From Bacteroidia bacterium (GTDB lineage: Bacteria; Bacteroidota; Bacteroidia; J057), in contig JAWPMV010000001.1 of NCBI GenBank assembly GCA_033391075.1, forward strand, positions 3,162,001-3,226,000: 64,000 bases of DNA. Reading direction: 5' to 3'. This document shows positions 26,067 to 35,378 of this stretch, one piece after another. How positions within the stretch are numbered: the stretch's first letter is position 1; each line of letters opens with the position of its first letter. The notes beneath the pieces were generated by a model. It was not told the DNA's origin. It was given only the letters and a program-made list of their open reading frames with translations, and did no database searches. The position numbers were made by a program, and so were the translations under genes.

Positions 26067-28412
26067 TTACTTCTGAATGATCAGTTTTTCCTGCTTCACG
26101 TAGTCGCCATCTATTTTCATAAGCAATAGATAAGCACCAGATTGAATTTCACTGAGTTGGAGTCTTTCAGTATGATCTCCTTGTACACGGAGGCCCATAT
26201 TTACTTTCTTCACAACTCTTCCCATCATATCCATTAGCTCAAAACTCAAATCACCTGAAAGAGGAAGATTAAAGGCTATATTCAAATCTTGCTTTGCAGG
26301 ATTTGGATAGAGTTTGAATGCAGTGTTTGCAAATAGATCAGGATCTATCGAAACCGCATTTACATTCAAGATATTATCCATGTAATAGGTATCATCTGCA
26401 CCTGCAGTGTTAAAATTCGGGAAGAGGACTACCTGATTGTAATTATGAGCGGCATCATAGGTTGGTGCTGTACTCATATCAAAACTCAAGGTCTCCCAGC
26501 TCATAGCTGCTGTAGTTGATACTTGGAGTTCAGAGAAAATAGAAGGATTACCATTTCCATCAGGTGGAGAGGTAGTATCTTCAAATTTAAGGAGAATAGG
26601 CGTACCCGCAGCAGGTGACCATACGTCTACAGAGAATACCGCACCAGGAGAAAGATCAATTACCTCATCAAGTGCAATAGAAACACCTGCCCAGGTTTGA
26701 GCACCTGCAGGTTTTGTGATACGAAGTACTTTAGCACTGGTATTACCGGTCATGTCAGGGTTATCCAAAACTTCGGTAGTAGCATCTCCGAAACCAGCTG
26801 GTGCATAACCCGCTGTAGCTGATTCAAAATCGATCGGAAGTTTTACAGGATCTGGATCAACAGTTTCTACTTGCTCAAAATCATCAAAGTAGTAGTCTTC
26901 GCCTCCTGTCTGACCTGCAGTACCGAAGTCTGGGAAAAGTACAACTCGGTTATAGTTATGCGCTGCATCATACGTTACTGCCGTCGAAATATCGAAGGTC
27001 AGGGTTTCCCAGGCACTGGCTCCTGTAGTATTCATGTCCAGTTCTGAAAAGATTGTAGCATCATTTACATCTTCTACTTTTAGGCGAATAGGCACACCCG
27101 CTCTAGGAGACCATACTTTAACAGAAAACATGGTTCCCATAGTCAAATCAAGAGGAGCTGCAATATCAATAGAAGCACCGCCCCAGGTTTGAGCAGTTTC
27201 TGGTTTGTTCAAATTCAAAACATTAGCACTTGCATTGCCATTCATATCAGGATTGGCAATCACCATGGCTGCTACTTCACCAAATCCAGCTGGATTGTAG
27301 TCAACTGTAGTATCTTCAAAAGTGATAGGTAGCGTAGGTAAGTTAACTGTATTTACCGCTTGCTCAATATCATCCATATAGAAGTTTTCACCTCCAGTTT
27401 GACCTGCTGTACCAAAATCCGGAAATAGAGCTATTCTACTGTACATATGTGCAGCACTGTAGGTAGGCGCTGCAGAAATATCAAAGCTCAAAGTTTCCCA
27501 GCTACTTGCTACGGTAGTATTAACATCTACCTCAGAAAAGAGAGTCGCATCATTTTTATCTTCTACTTTGAAACGAACAGGAACTCCGGCTCTTGGAGAC
27601 CATACTTTTACCGTAAAGACTGTACCGACTGTCAAATCAATCGCAGAACCTAAATCAACAGAAGCCCCTCCCCATGTCTGAGCAGTCTCAAGTTTGTTAA
27701 GGTTAATTACTGAATCGCTCATATTTCCAGCACTCATGTCCGGATTGGCAATAACTGCAGCAACAACATCTCCGAAACCAGCGAGTGCGTAATCTACATT
27801 CGCTTCATCAAAGGTCATTGGAAGTGAGGCAGGCGTGGCCTGACCTGCGACTTGCTCAATGTCATCCATGTAAAAGTCTTCGCCCATCCCAGCTGTTCCA
27901 AAGTCAGGGAATAAAGCAATTCTACTATACATGTGTGCAGCATTGTAGGTAGCAGCTGAAGAAATGTCAAATGTCAAGGTTTCCCAGGCACTTGCAACCG
28001 TTGTGTTAGCATCGACTTCAGAAAAGATTGCAGCATCATTTACATCCTCTACTTTGAAACGAACAGGAATGCCTGCTCTTGGGGACCATACTTTTAGGGT
28101 AAAGGTCGTTCCGCCCGTGAGGTCGATAGCTGAAGCGAGGTCGATAGATGCTCCTGCCCATGTCTGAGAATTCATAGGCTTATTGAGTGTCAATACAGTA
28201 TCGCTCATGTTTCCAGCACCCATGTCTGGATTAGCAATAACAGCTGCAACTACATCTCCAAAGCCTTGAGGATTGTAGTCAATTGCACCATCTTCAAAAT
28301 CCACGGGGAGTGTGGGACTTGTCTGCGCCGATATCGTTCCGGCACCAAGACCCAGAAAAGTCAGGATCGAGATTAGTAGTATCCAATTTTTACTTAGGGT
28401 AGTAATACTCAT
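26067..28412 (-). CDS. Secreted T9SS protein with four tandem CBM-like repeats
   Basis: This 781-residue protein has a signal peptide (about 1-30, ending TISAQ) and four tandem copies of a roughly 155-residue beta domain (36-190, 197-352, 361-516, 525-688). Each copy has FE/FD start, (A/G)GFGD, NPDM, QTWAG(A/V)S, VWSPRAG.P, FSE and AWETL(T/S)FD elements. A T9SS sorting domain follows at about 692-781 (FKLYPNPAKQDL, SGAYLLLMKIDG, KLIIQK). The domain looks like a jelly-roll carbohydrate-binding module. It sits beside a propeller/HTH regulator and two GH16 glucanases, so binding of a beta-glucan is plausible but inferred. Repeat 4 has a short insertion (PPDGNGNP) and is the most diverged. Confidence 0.87.
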   Translation of the reverse strand: MSITTLSKNWILLISILTFLGLGAGTISAQTSPTLPVDFEDGAIDYNPQGFGDVVAAVIANPDMGAGNMSDTVLTLNKPMNSQTWAGASIDLASAIDLTGGTTFTLKVWSPRAGIPVRFKVEDVNDAAIFSEVDANTTVASAWETLTFDISSAATYNAAHMYSRIALFPDFGTAGMGEDFYMDDIEQVAGQATPASLPMTFDEANVDYALAGFGDVVAAVIANPDMSAGNMSDSVINLNKLETAQTWGGASVDLGSAIDLTVGTVFTVKVWSPRAGVPVRFKVEDKNDATLFSEVDVNTTVASSWETLSFDISAAPTYSAAHMYSRIALFPDFGTAGQTGGENFYMDDIEQAVNTVNLPTLPITFEDTTVDYNPAGFGEVAAMVIANPDMNGNASANVLNLNKPETAQTWGGASIDIAAPLDLTMGTMFSVKVWSPRAGVPIRLKVEDVNDATIFSELDMNTTGASAWETLTFDISTAVTYDAAHNYNRVVLFPDFGTAGQTGGEDYYFDDFEQVETVDPDPVKLPIDFESATAGYAPAGFGDATTEVLDNPDMTGNTSAKVLRITKPAGAQTWAGVSIALDEVIDLSPGAVFSVDVWSPAAGTPILLKFEDTTSPPDGNGNPSIFSELQVSTTAAMSWETLSFDMSTAPTYDAAHNYNQVVLFPNFNTAGADDTYYMDNILNVNAVSIDPDLFANTAFKLYPNPAKQDLNIAFNLPLSGDLSFELMDMMGRVVKKVNMGLRVQGDHTERLQLSEIQSGAYLLLMKIDGDYVKQEKLIIQK
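26349..28307 (-). repeat. Four-copy intragenic repeat, about 480-495 bp per unit
   Basis: The four CBM-like units of the 26067-28412 gene are visibly similar at both protein and DNA level. Repeats 1-3 share long identical protein stretches, such as the VWSPRAG core and NTT.AS.WETL. This points to tandem internal duplication. Confidence 0.85.
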
Positions 28413-28530
28413 ATGTTATAGTTTAAATTGAGTGGGACATATCCATAATTTCTAGCGTACAAGATAGCTGAAGCAAGGCTGATCCCAGCTACTACATTAC
28501 TACTCATATAGCGAAAAACGAATATATAGG

Positions 28531-31395
28531 CTAATAAGCCATGAGGAATTCGGTGAGGTTCTGGTTGGAATCCAGTTCAAACTTTTTGCGCAAGCGATAT
28601 CTACTCGCTTCTATTCCTCTGACGGTAACATTGAGTAAGGAGGCCATTTCTTTGGTAGAAAGGTTCATGCGCATATACGCACATAGCTTTAGATCTTTGG
28701 GAGTGAGGTCGGGATAGGTAGTTTTAATCTCCTGGAAAAAGTCTTTGTTCACCTCATTAAAATGAAGGAGGAATTGTTCCCATCCTTTATCAAGGATACT
28801 ATCCTGCTGCAACATTTGGATGAGTTTTTTGAGGTCTTTATTTATCGGGATATCCTTACTTTTCCTTCTGATATCCTGTAAGTCATTTTTGATCCGTTCC
28901 AGCAATTCATTCTTCTGCAATACATGCATGGTAGTACTCACCAACTCTCGTTTCTTAAACTCCAGTTCCTTCTGGATCTGTTCTTCTCTAAGCTTGCCAA
29001 TGGTTTTCTTAGAGGCCTCAATTTCCTGCTCATGATCTTCCTGAAGACTTTGATATTTTTTGTTCTGTTGTCTGAGGTAGAAATAAATGGCAGCAAATAA
29101 AAGGAGTGCATATATCAAATAAGCAAGCCTTGAAGCATACCAGGGAGGATGGATTTTAAAGGAATAGCTTACTGCTTCACTTAGTTCTCCATTAGGCTTT
29201 CGAGCTTCTAATACAAAGGTGTAGGAGGAAGGAGGAAGATTTGTGTATTCCTTGGTGTTTTCCTGTTTCCACGGACTCCAATCCTGATCAAAACCTTCGA
29301 GCTTAAAACGGTATTCAACTTCCAGGGGAGATACATAGTCGGTGGAAGAAAAGGAAAATTTGAGGGCATTTTGATCAGAACTAAGCTCGATTTTGCCATC
29401 CGAATCTTCCTCAAAAGCTCCTATAGAAGCTCCACCATATAGAATTCTATCTTGTTCACCGGTAATTTTTACTTCCCGCACCAGAGCTGTAAAAAAAGGA
29501 GGAAAGCGTTGAGAATTTTTATAATCATACAAAATAAAACCTTCTTCCGAGGTGATAAATACATGTCGATCATTATGCCCATAGATCTGCTCAAACCCCT
29601 TATTCAGCAAGGGTTCTATTTGTGGGAATTCTTCTTTTATCACCTCCTTCTCAACTCCTCTATCTGTAATCTTCAGGACTCCAAAATCATTTTGACTGAT
29701 ATACCAGATATCTCCATTTGGAAGCATCCTCAGCCGGCGGATTTTAACAGAATCTCCAAAAATATTATTGAACCTTTCGAAGGGAATAAATCTTTCCTTT
29801 TGATAATCAAATAGGAAACTCCCTTTACTGCTACAAAAGACAATTTCGTCTCCAATCCGAAATAAATGATTATCGAGGTCGGAAGTCAAGCCATCCTTTT
29901 CTCCGTATTGATGAACACTTGAACTCTGCAAGGGCTCGCTAAGTTCTATTCTGAAAATACCGCGATAGGGATGTGCAATCCATACATTGCCTTTATTGTC
30001 TTGCTCTAGGAATCGGCTTGACTCTGAGAAATCTTCCAGATGGTAAAGGTATTCAAGCTCTTCCCCCTTATTCCTAAAAAACGCAACTCCCTGATAATTT
30101 CCCGCAACTGAGATATCCGGATATTTTTGCAAGGCTTCAAATTTCCAGTAACCTGTTCCTTCAAAAAAGCGATTTGCTCTCCCTGATGAAACCAAAGAGG
30201 CTCCCCGATTATCACTTAGCAATAGTTTATTGTCCAGCAAATCCAGTCCCCAGGTAAGTCCTTTGCTATTTTCAATCAGTTGAAAATTTGGGTTTAGGCC
30301 CGGTGGATAGTATTCTATCCAGGGTGCACGATATAAACCATTACTTGTTGCAAAAAAGATTTCATCATTCTTGATCTGAATATCATAAGCAGTTCCTCTC
30401 AAAGATTCATCTGGATATATCTTCCTGAAAGGAGAATTGACCTGGACCAAATTAATCCCATTGTCCAACCCAAGCCAAAGATTCATACTTTTATCGAGGT
30501 ATATGCCCAAAATGCTATTTCGGAGCAATCCATCTTCCTGCTTTATCCACTGATAAATTTTCCCCTCCGCATCCAGCATAAGTAATCCTCCAAAAGCTGT
30601 ACCTATAGCAAGATTTCCTTCTTTTAAGGCTTGAATAGAACTGATCTGAAGATCGGCCAGCAAGGCTTCGTTTTGTAATTTTTTCTTTTCCAACTTCCCC
30701 TCAAGAAGGCTGTATAAGCCTTCTTGATCAGTGGCTAATATTATTTCATCTCCAAGGGCACAAATACCTTTTATGAGAAAGGCTTCTGATTTAACAATTT
30801 GTCCCAGACTACGGCTTTCCTTCTGATCAATTTCCGAAATACTACCATCCTGAGCAGCCGCAATCACCTTTCCATTGGCAGAGCCTAAAAAAGTATAGGT
30901 TCGATCAGAGAAAACCTGGCTGGTTTCCGAATCCAGAAAAAAGATCTTATTGGAGGATCGAAAAAATACACCAGCATCTGTAGTTACGATCTCCCATACA
31001 TCTTCAAAATCTGTATGGGATTCCGGAATCAATCTTTTTAAAGAATGATACCTCCACTGGCCAGAAGAATCCGGAGAGAAATAGCCTATCTCATTTTGTC
31101 CCCCTGCATAAATACGACCGCTCTCAGATATTGCCAGTGCCCTTAATACGCTTTTATTGGGTAAAGGAAAGAGTTCCCAGCTTCTTCCGTCATATACCAA
31201 CAAGCCCTCAGAGTTAGCGAAGTAAACAAGGCCCTGCTGATCCTGAACGATACTCCAATTAGGAGCAGCAGCCTGATATTCATCTCTCTCAAAAGATTTG
31301 ATAAAGGGAATCCCCAAATTATAATCCTGAGACAATCCGACTGAACAGAAAAAAACCAGTATCAATAAAGTAAAAAGCGGGAGATTCTTTCTCAT
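28531..31395 (-). CDS. Propeller/Y_Y_Y membrane regulator with C-terminal LuxR-type HTH
   Basis: The start is placed at the ATG at 31395 because MRKNLPLFTLLILVFFCSVG then forms a clean signal peptide; an upstream ATG at 31431 would add 12 residues. This 954-residue protein begins with a large periplasmic sensor made of two-component-regulator propeller repeats (for example EDKGNVW-like QDNKGNVWIAHPYRGIF). A Y_Y_Y domain follows (YRFKLEGFDQDW, TFVLEARKPNGE), then one TM (LAYLIYALLLFAAIYFYL), a cytoplasmic coiled coil, and an HTH (LTPKDLKLCAYMRMNLSTKEMA, VRGIEASRYRLRKKF). There is no kinase domain: it is a one-protein membrane-to-DNA regulator. Such proteins control glycan-use genes in Bacteroidota. 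Likely targets are the adjacent GH16 genes and the repeat protein. Confidence 0.9.
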   Translation of the reverse strand: MRKNLPLFTLLILVFFCSVGLSQDYNLGIPFIKSFERDEYQAAAPNWSIVQDQQGLVYFANSEGLLVYDGRSWELFPLPNKSVLRALAISESGRIYAGGQNEIGYFSPDSSGQWRYHSLKRLIPESHTDFEDVWEIVTTDAGVFFRSSNKIFFLDSETSQVFSDRTYTFLGSANGKVIAAAQDGSISEIDQKESRSLGQIVKSEAFLIKGICALGDEIILATDQEGLYSLLEGKLEKKKLQNEALLADLQISSIQALKEGNLAIGTAFGGLLMLDAEGKIYQWIKQEDGLLRNSILGIYLDKSMNLWLGLDNGINLVQVNSPFRKIYPDESLRGTAYDIQIKNDEIFFATSNGLYRAPWIEYYPPGLNPNFQLIENSKGLTWGLDLLDNKLLLSDNRGASLVSSGRANRFFEGTGYWKFEALQKYPDISVAGNYQGVAFFRNKGEELEYLYHLEDFSESSRFLEQDNKGNVWIAHPYRGIFRIELSEPLQSSSVHQYGEKDGLTSDLDNHLFRIGDEIVFCSSKGSFLFDYQKERFIPFERFNNIFGDSVKIRRLRMLPNGDIWYISQNDFGVLKITDRGVEKEVIKEEFPQIEPLLNKGFEQIYGHNDRHVFITSEEGFILYDYKNSQRFPPFFTALVREVKITGEQDRILYGGASIGAFEEDSDGKIELSSDQNALKFSFSSTDYVSPLEVEYRFKLEGFDQDWSPWKQENTKEYTNLPPSSYTFVLEARKPNGELSEAVSYSFKIHPPWYASRLAYLIYALLLFAAIYFYLRQQNKKYQSLQEDHEQEIEASKKTIGKLREEQIQKELEFKKRELVSTTMHVLQKNELLERIKNDLQDIRRKSKDIPINKDLKKLIQMLQQDSILDKGWEQFLLHFNEVNKDFFQEIKTTYPDLTPKDLKLCAYMRMNLSTKEMASLLNVTVRGIEASRYRLRKKFELDSNQNLTEFLMAY

Positions 31396-31571
31396 AAGCC
31401 AATGAGTACACAATAAATACCCTAAAAACAAATAATGAGTAGTAAAATAGTAGAGAATTTATAAATAAAACAGCCTTGAGTAAGCTTTATGTTATAATTG
31501 AGAGGATGAAAGCTTGTATATTGTGTAATCAAATCATATATGAAAAAAATTATATAAGTAAACTTTCATTT

Positions 31572-32423
31572 ATGTTCCGATACATTTCCTTACAGCTGGT
31601 TTTATACGCATTTATTCCCCTCTTACTACTCTTTGGAGCCTGCAATACTGCTGGGATATCAGTTGATCAGAACTCAAAAAAATTCCAAAAACTTATATGG
31701 TCAGATGAATTTGATTATGAAGGATTGCCTGATCCTACGAAATGGAGTTACGATCTAGGTGATGCCTGTGATTTGCCTGCAGGATGTGGATGGGGAAATA
31801 ATGAGCTGCAATATTACACACAGGAAAGCTTGAAAAATGCCCGAGTTGAAAATGGTTTACTGACGATAGAGCTGCATAAAGAAAAGGTAGAAAACAGAAA
31901 TTATAGTTCCGCAAGATTAGTTAGCAAAGGAAAGGGAGATTGGAAATACGGTAAAATTGAAGTTCGGGCAAAATTACCCCGAGGCAAAGGTAGTTGGGGA
32001 GCGATTTGGATGCTTTCTTCAGAAAATAAATACAAGGGTTGGCCTCACAGTGGAGAGATTGACATCATGGAAAATGTGGGATACGATCCGGATACGATTC
32101 ATGCCTCCGCCCATACCCTCGCCTATCACCATAGCATTGGCACCCATAAATCCGGAAAAGTTTCCTTACCCGATGCGGGGGAAAAGTTTCATATCTATAG
32201 CCTCGAATGGGAAGAAGATGAATATCGAGTATATGCAGATGAAAAAATGATCTTCCGCTTTGAGAAGGAGGCGAATGATTTCAAAGTATGGCCATTTGAC
32301 CAAAAGTTTCACCTAATCATGAATATAGCCTATGGGGGAAACTGGGGTGGAAAGATGGGACTAGATGACATGGCCTTACCTGCAAACATGCAAATTGACT
32401 ACGTAAGAGTATACGCGCTTTAA
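31572..32423 (+). CDS. GH16 lipoprotein (beta-1,3-glucanase/laminarinase type)
   Basis: The start is set at the ATG at 31572, which gives a lipoprotein signal with LLFGAC (Cys 24); the longer frame to 31476 would place 32 residues before it. The 283-residue protein is a single GH16 domain beginning KLIWSDEFDYEG. The catalytic motif is GEIDIMENVG, with nucleophile E162, assisting D164 and acid/base E167. A loop CDLPAGCGWGNNELQYY carries two Cys. The motif with the extra Met is the laminarinase-type beta-bulge active site that cuts beta-1,3- or mixed-linked glucans. It diverges from the regulator at 28531-31395 and is followed 20 bases later by a second GH16 gene. Confidence 0.93.
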   Translation: MFRYISLQLVLYAFIPLLLLFGACNTAGISVDQNSKKFQKLIWSDEFDYEGLPDPTKWSYDLGDACDLPAGCGWGNNELQYYTQESLKNARVENGLLTIELHKEKVENRNYSSARLVSKGKGDWKYGKIEVRAKLPRGKGSWGAIWMLSSENKYKGWPHSGEIDIMENVGYDPDTIHASAHTLAYHHSIGTHKSGKVSLPDAGEKFHIYSLEWEEDEYRVYADEKMIFRFEKEANDFKVWPFDQKFHLIMNIAYGGNWGGKMGLDDMALPANMQIDYVRVYAL

Positions 32424-32443
32424 TTAAATACAAGCTATCAAAC

Positions 32444-33637
32444 ATGAGATTTTATTTAAGTATTATCCTGAGTCTGACGGTTCTGTTTTCTGCCTGTGAA
32501 GGGGAAACTCCAGAACAACCAGCTTTGCCCAAACTCTCAATCAGAAACGAGGCCGTTCAGGAAGGCAATTCAAATTCTATCCTGACAGTAACTGTTCAAC
32601 TAAGTAGCCCTAGTGAACAAGAAGTAAGTATGAGCTATGAAACATTGGATGAAAGTGCTGCCGCAGGGGAGGACTTCGAGGCCGCTAGCGGAAATCTGGT
32701 AATTCCTGTAGGAGACACCGAAGCAGAAATAGAAATCAACATTATTGGGGATGAGTTTAGAGAAGAGAATGAAACCTTTTTGGTTAGGCTCTCAAACCCG
32801 GTGAATGCTGAATTTTCAAGAACCACGGGTACGATGACGCTGATGAATGATGATACCATGGTGGACGAATCTAATCTGAATATTCCATCTAGTGGTTATA
32901 GTACTCCAGACAACTACCAGGGGATGACACTGGTCTGGAGAGATGAATTTCAGGGAACAGACATCTCTGATGATTGGGTATTTGAAATAGGCGATGGTTG
33001 CGACAGAAACTTATGCGGCTGGGGAAATAATGAGCTTGAATATTATAGAGAGGACAATGCTTTCATTGCATCTGGAGAGTATCTCGCTATACAGGCCCGC
33101 AGAGAAAACTTTGAAGGCAGGAATTACACCTCAACCCGAATGATTACGCAGGGAAGGCAGAAATTCCAATTTGGCAGGATCGATATTCGCGCAGCTATGC
33201 CTTCGGGTCAAGGTATGTGGCCGGCCCTTTGGATGTTGGGATCAAATATTACATCTGTTGGTTGGCCTGCATGTGGGGAGATTGATATCATGGAACTGGT
33301 CGGACATGAACCCGATAAAGTACATGGAACCATTCACTGGGACAATGGCGGTAATTATGCAAGCTTTGGACAAGGCTTTGACAGTCCTACCTCTCTGGAA
33401 AATGAATGGAATGTATATTCAATTACCTGGGATGAGAATCAGATTCGCTGGCTTCTCAATGATGTCCAGTACAATGTTGCAGACATCACTCCTACCAATC
33501 TATCTGAGTTTAAAAACGAATTCTTTTTTATCCTCAACGTTGCAGTTGGTGGAAACTGGCCGGGACAACCCAATTCCAGCACGGTATTCCCACAGAGAAT
33601 GTTAGTGGATTATATCCGGGTTTTCCAGGATAATTAA
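32444..33637 (+). CDS. GH16 lipoprotein with N-terminal Calx-beta domain
   Basis: This 397-residue protein has a lipoprotein signal ending LFSAC (Cys 18). A Calx-beta domain spans about 30-137 (LSIRNEAVQEGNS, GDEFREENETFLVRLSNP) and a GH16 domain about 160-397. The catalytic motif is GEIDIMELVG, with E279, D281 and E284. The CGWGNNELEYY loop is shared with the preceding gene, so the pair probably arose by duplication plus domain gain. It should be anchored on the periplasmic side or on the cell surface and cut beta-1,3-glucans. The two genes form an operon. The stop overlaps that of the convergent FMN dehydrogenase by four bases. Confidence 0.93.
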   Translation: MRFYLSIILSLTVLFSACEGETPEQPALPKLSIRNEAVQEGNSNSILTVTVQLSSPSEQEVSMSYETLDESAAAGEDFEAASGNLVIPVGDTEAEIEINIIGDEFREENETFLVRLSNPVNAEFSRTTGTMTLMNDDTMVDESNLNIPSSGYSTPDNYQGMTLVWRDEFQGTDISDDWVFEIGDGCDRNLCGWGNNELEYYREDNAFIASGEYLAIQARRENFEGRNYTSTRMITQGRQKFQFGRIDIRAAMPSGQGMWPALWMLGSNITSVGWPACGEIDIMELVGHEPDKVHGTIHWDNGGNYASFGQGFDSPTSLENEWNVYSITWDENQIRWLLNDVQYNVADITPTNLSEFKNEFFFILNVAVGGNWPGQPNSSTVFPQRMLVDYIRVFQDN

Positions 33638-34686
33638 ATCCATTTCACAGCGGCGGGTGTTAGTTCTTCCAAAGATCTGACACCCGCTAATTGCATATTC
33701 CTTTTGAGTTCGCTTTCCAGAATTTCCAGGACTCGACTTACGCCTTCCTCACCTGCTACGCTTAAGCCATAAATATACGGTCTTCCCAGGCATACAGCTT
33801 TCGCTCCTAAAGCCAGGGCCTTAAATATATCCGTTCCTCTTCTGATCCCTCCGTCCAACAGAATGGGAATTCTACCATTTACAATTTCAACTACCTCTTC
33901 CAATACTTCCATCGTCGACAAATTGCTTTCCAATTGTCTGCCCCCATGATTGGATACAATGATACCATCTACCCCATGCTCTATGGCAAGGCGAGCATCT
34001 TCCTTACACATAATCCCTTTCAGGAAGATTCTCATTTTCGTCCGAACTTTCAACCAGGGAATACTTCTCCAGGCCATTGCCGGATCAAGAAAAGAGACGC
34101 CTTCAGGCATTGTAGATAAATTTCCCATCCCCTGACTCCCTTTATCAATTGCTGTCTGTAGTTTTTGCCCATGATATTCGCGATTTCCCAATACAGGTAC
34201 ATCTATCGTTAGGACCAATGCCGTACAGCCTGCAGCTTCCGCCCGCTTGATCAATTTTTCCCGGAATTCCAGATCATCCGTAGGATACAATTGGAACCAG
34301 GGTTTTTGTTCTCCATCAAACACCTGCCCAATCTCCGTGATGCTGGATTTGCTCACCGTAGAAGCAATCATCAAATGACCGGATTTCTTCGCGGCTCTGG
34401 CTGTCGCCAATTCTGCCTCCGGATGGAATCGATCCTGCAATCCAACCGGGGCTAACATAATGGGAGTGCGATAGGCTTTTCCGAAGAACTTTACCGACAT
34501 ATCAATCTTACTCACATCCATCAATCTCCTCGGTTTGATCTGAAGTTGTTTGAATATATCCATGTTCCGCTGATAGGTCAGCCCATCATCCGCACCACTG
34601 TCCAGGTATTCAAAACTCTCCTTTCCCAATATCTTCTGAGCAGCCTTCTGGAATCCGTAAACATTCTTCAACAGATCAATATTCAT
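33634..34686 (-). CDS. FMN-dependent alpha-hydroxy-acid dehydrogenase/oxidase
   Basis: The start is placed at the ATG at 34686; a TTG two codons upstream is also open. The 350-residue TIM-barrel enzyme follows the LldD/glycolate oxidase/lactate oxidase family: EYLDSGADDG near the start, RTPIMLAPVG (FMN), QLYPTDD, LTIDVP, LKGIM, and SNHGGRQLE with active-site His H247 and Arg R250, then LLDGGIRRGTDIFKAL. It oxidises an L-2-hydroxy acid such as lactate or glycolate to the 2-oxo acid. There is no obvious membrane insert as in E. coli LldD, which fits a soluble enzyme. It diverges from the protein at 34744. Confidence 0.92.
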   Translation of the reverse strand: MNIDLLKNVYGFQKAAQKILGKESFEYLDSGADDGLTYQRNMDIFKQLQIKPRRLMDVSKIDMSVKFFGKAYRTPIMLAPVGLQDRFHPEAELATARAAKKSGHLMIASTVSKSSITEIGQVFDGEQKPWFQLYPTDDLEFREKLIKRAEAAGCTALVLTIDVPVLGNREYHGQKLQTAIDKGSQGMGNLSTMPEGVSFLDPAMAWRSIPWLKVRTKMRIFLKGIMCKEDARLAIEHGVDGIIVSNHGGRQLESNLSTMEVLEEVVEIVNGRIPILLDGGIRRGTDIFKALALGAKAVCLGRPYIYGLSVAGEEGVSRVLEILESELKRNMQLAGVRSLEELTPAAVKWI

Positions 34687-34743
34687 ATCCAATAATTTGA
34701 TAGCCTCTTGTAGGTGTAAATAAAGGAAACTAATTTGGCAATA

Positions 34744-35208
34744 ATGATGCCTGAGTTTGTAGCAAATAAAAGCACCTTAAGTGCAATATTCATTTTTTTC
34801 TTCCTGACTCCCTTACTTAGGGGGCAGGATACAGATCCCTGGGATATCCTGGCAGATACAGAATTCAATCAGGAATATTTTGAAGAGGAAGAGGCTTCTT
34901 TTCTGGCCCCGACCTTTGGACCTCTTCCCAAATCTTTTGAAGGGAAAAGCTTTGAAATCACAGGCTTTCTGATTCCCCTCGACCCTACAAACCGTGAGTA
35001 CATCCTCTCTAAATATCCCTATGCCTCCTGCTTTTTTTGCGGAGGTGCAGGGCCTGAATCGGTATTGGAATTAAAATTTCCGGAAGGAGTTGAACCCAGA
35101 AACTACGAATTAGATGAATATATCAGCTTTCGAGGCACGCTGGTATTGAATGCTAGCGATATATTTCACATGAATTTTATCCTGGAGAATGCAGTTGAAC
35201 TGGAATAA
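34744..35208 (+). CDS. Small exported protein, DUF3299-like
   Basis: The start is placed at the ATG at 34744 (TTG at 34735 is also open), giving 154 residues with a signal peptide ending near LLRGQ. The mature part contains GKSFEITGFLIPLDP and YASCFFCGGAGPESVLEL with a CxxC pair, followed by DEYISFRGTLVLN. This layout is seen in small exported DUF3299-type proteins, which are often next to metal or lipoprotein transport genes. Function is unknown; the CxxC could bind a metal or form a disulphide. Confidence 0.72.
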   Translation: MMPEFVANKSTLSAIFIFFFLTPLLRGQDTDPWDILADTEFNQEYFEEEEASFLAPTFGPLPKSFEGKSFEITGFLIPLDPTNREYILSKYPYASCFFCGGAGPESVLELKFPEGVEPRNYELDEYISFRGTLVLNASDIFHMNFILENAVELE

Positions 35209-35378
35209 ATTAGGATACAGTTTATCCAGCCCCCCCCCTTTCACCTCTTATGCTCGAACTGAGTCAAAAACCTGCACGTCTCAAAGGTTAAATGTAGCTG
35301 GATTGCAGCACTGAGAGATCATATTTTACTTAGTCCTCCAATATTTCGGTAGTCAATCCCAGCATTCAAGCTCTTAAC

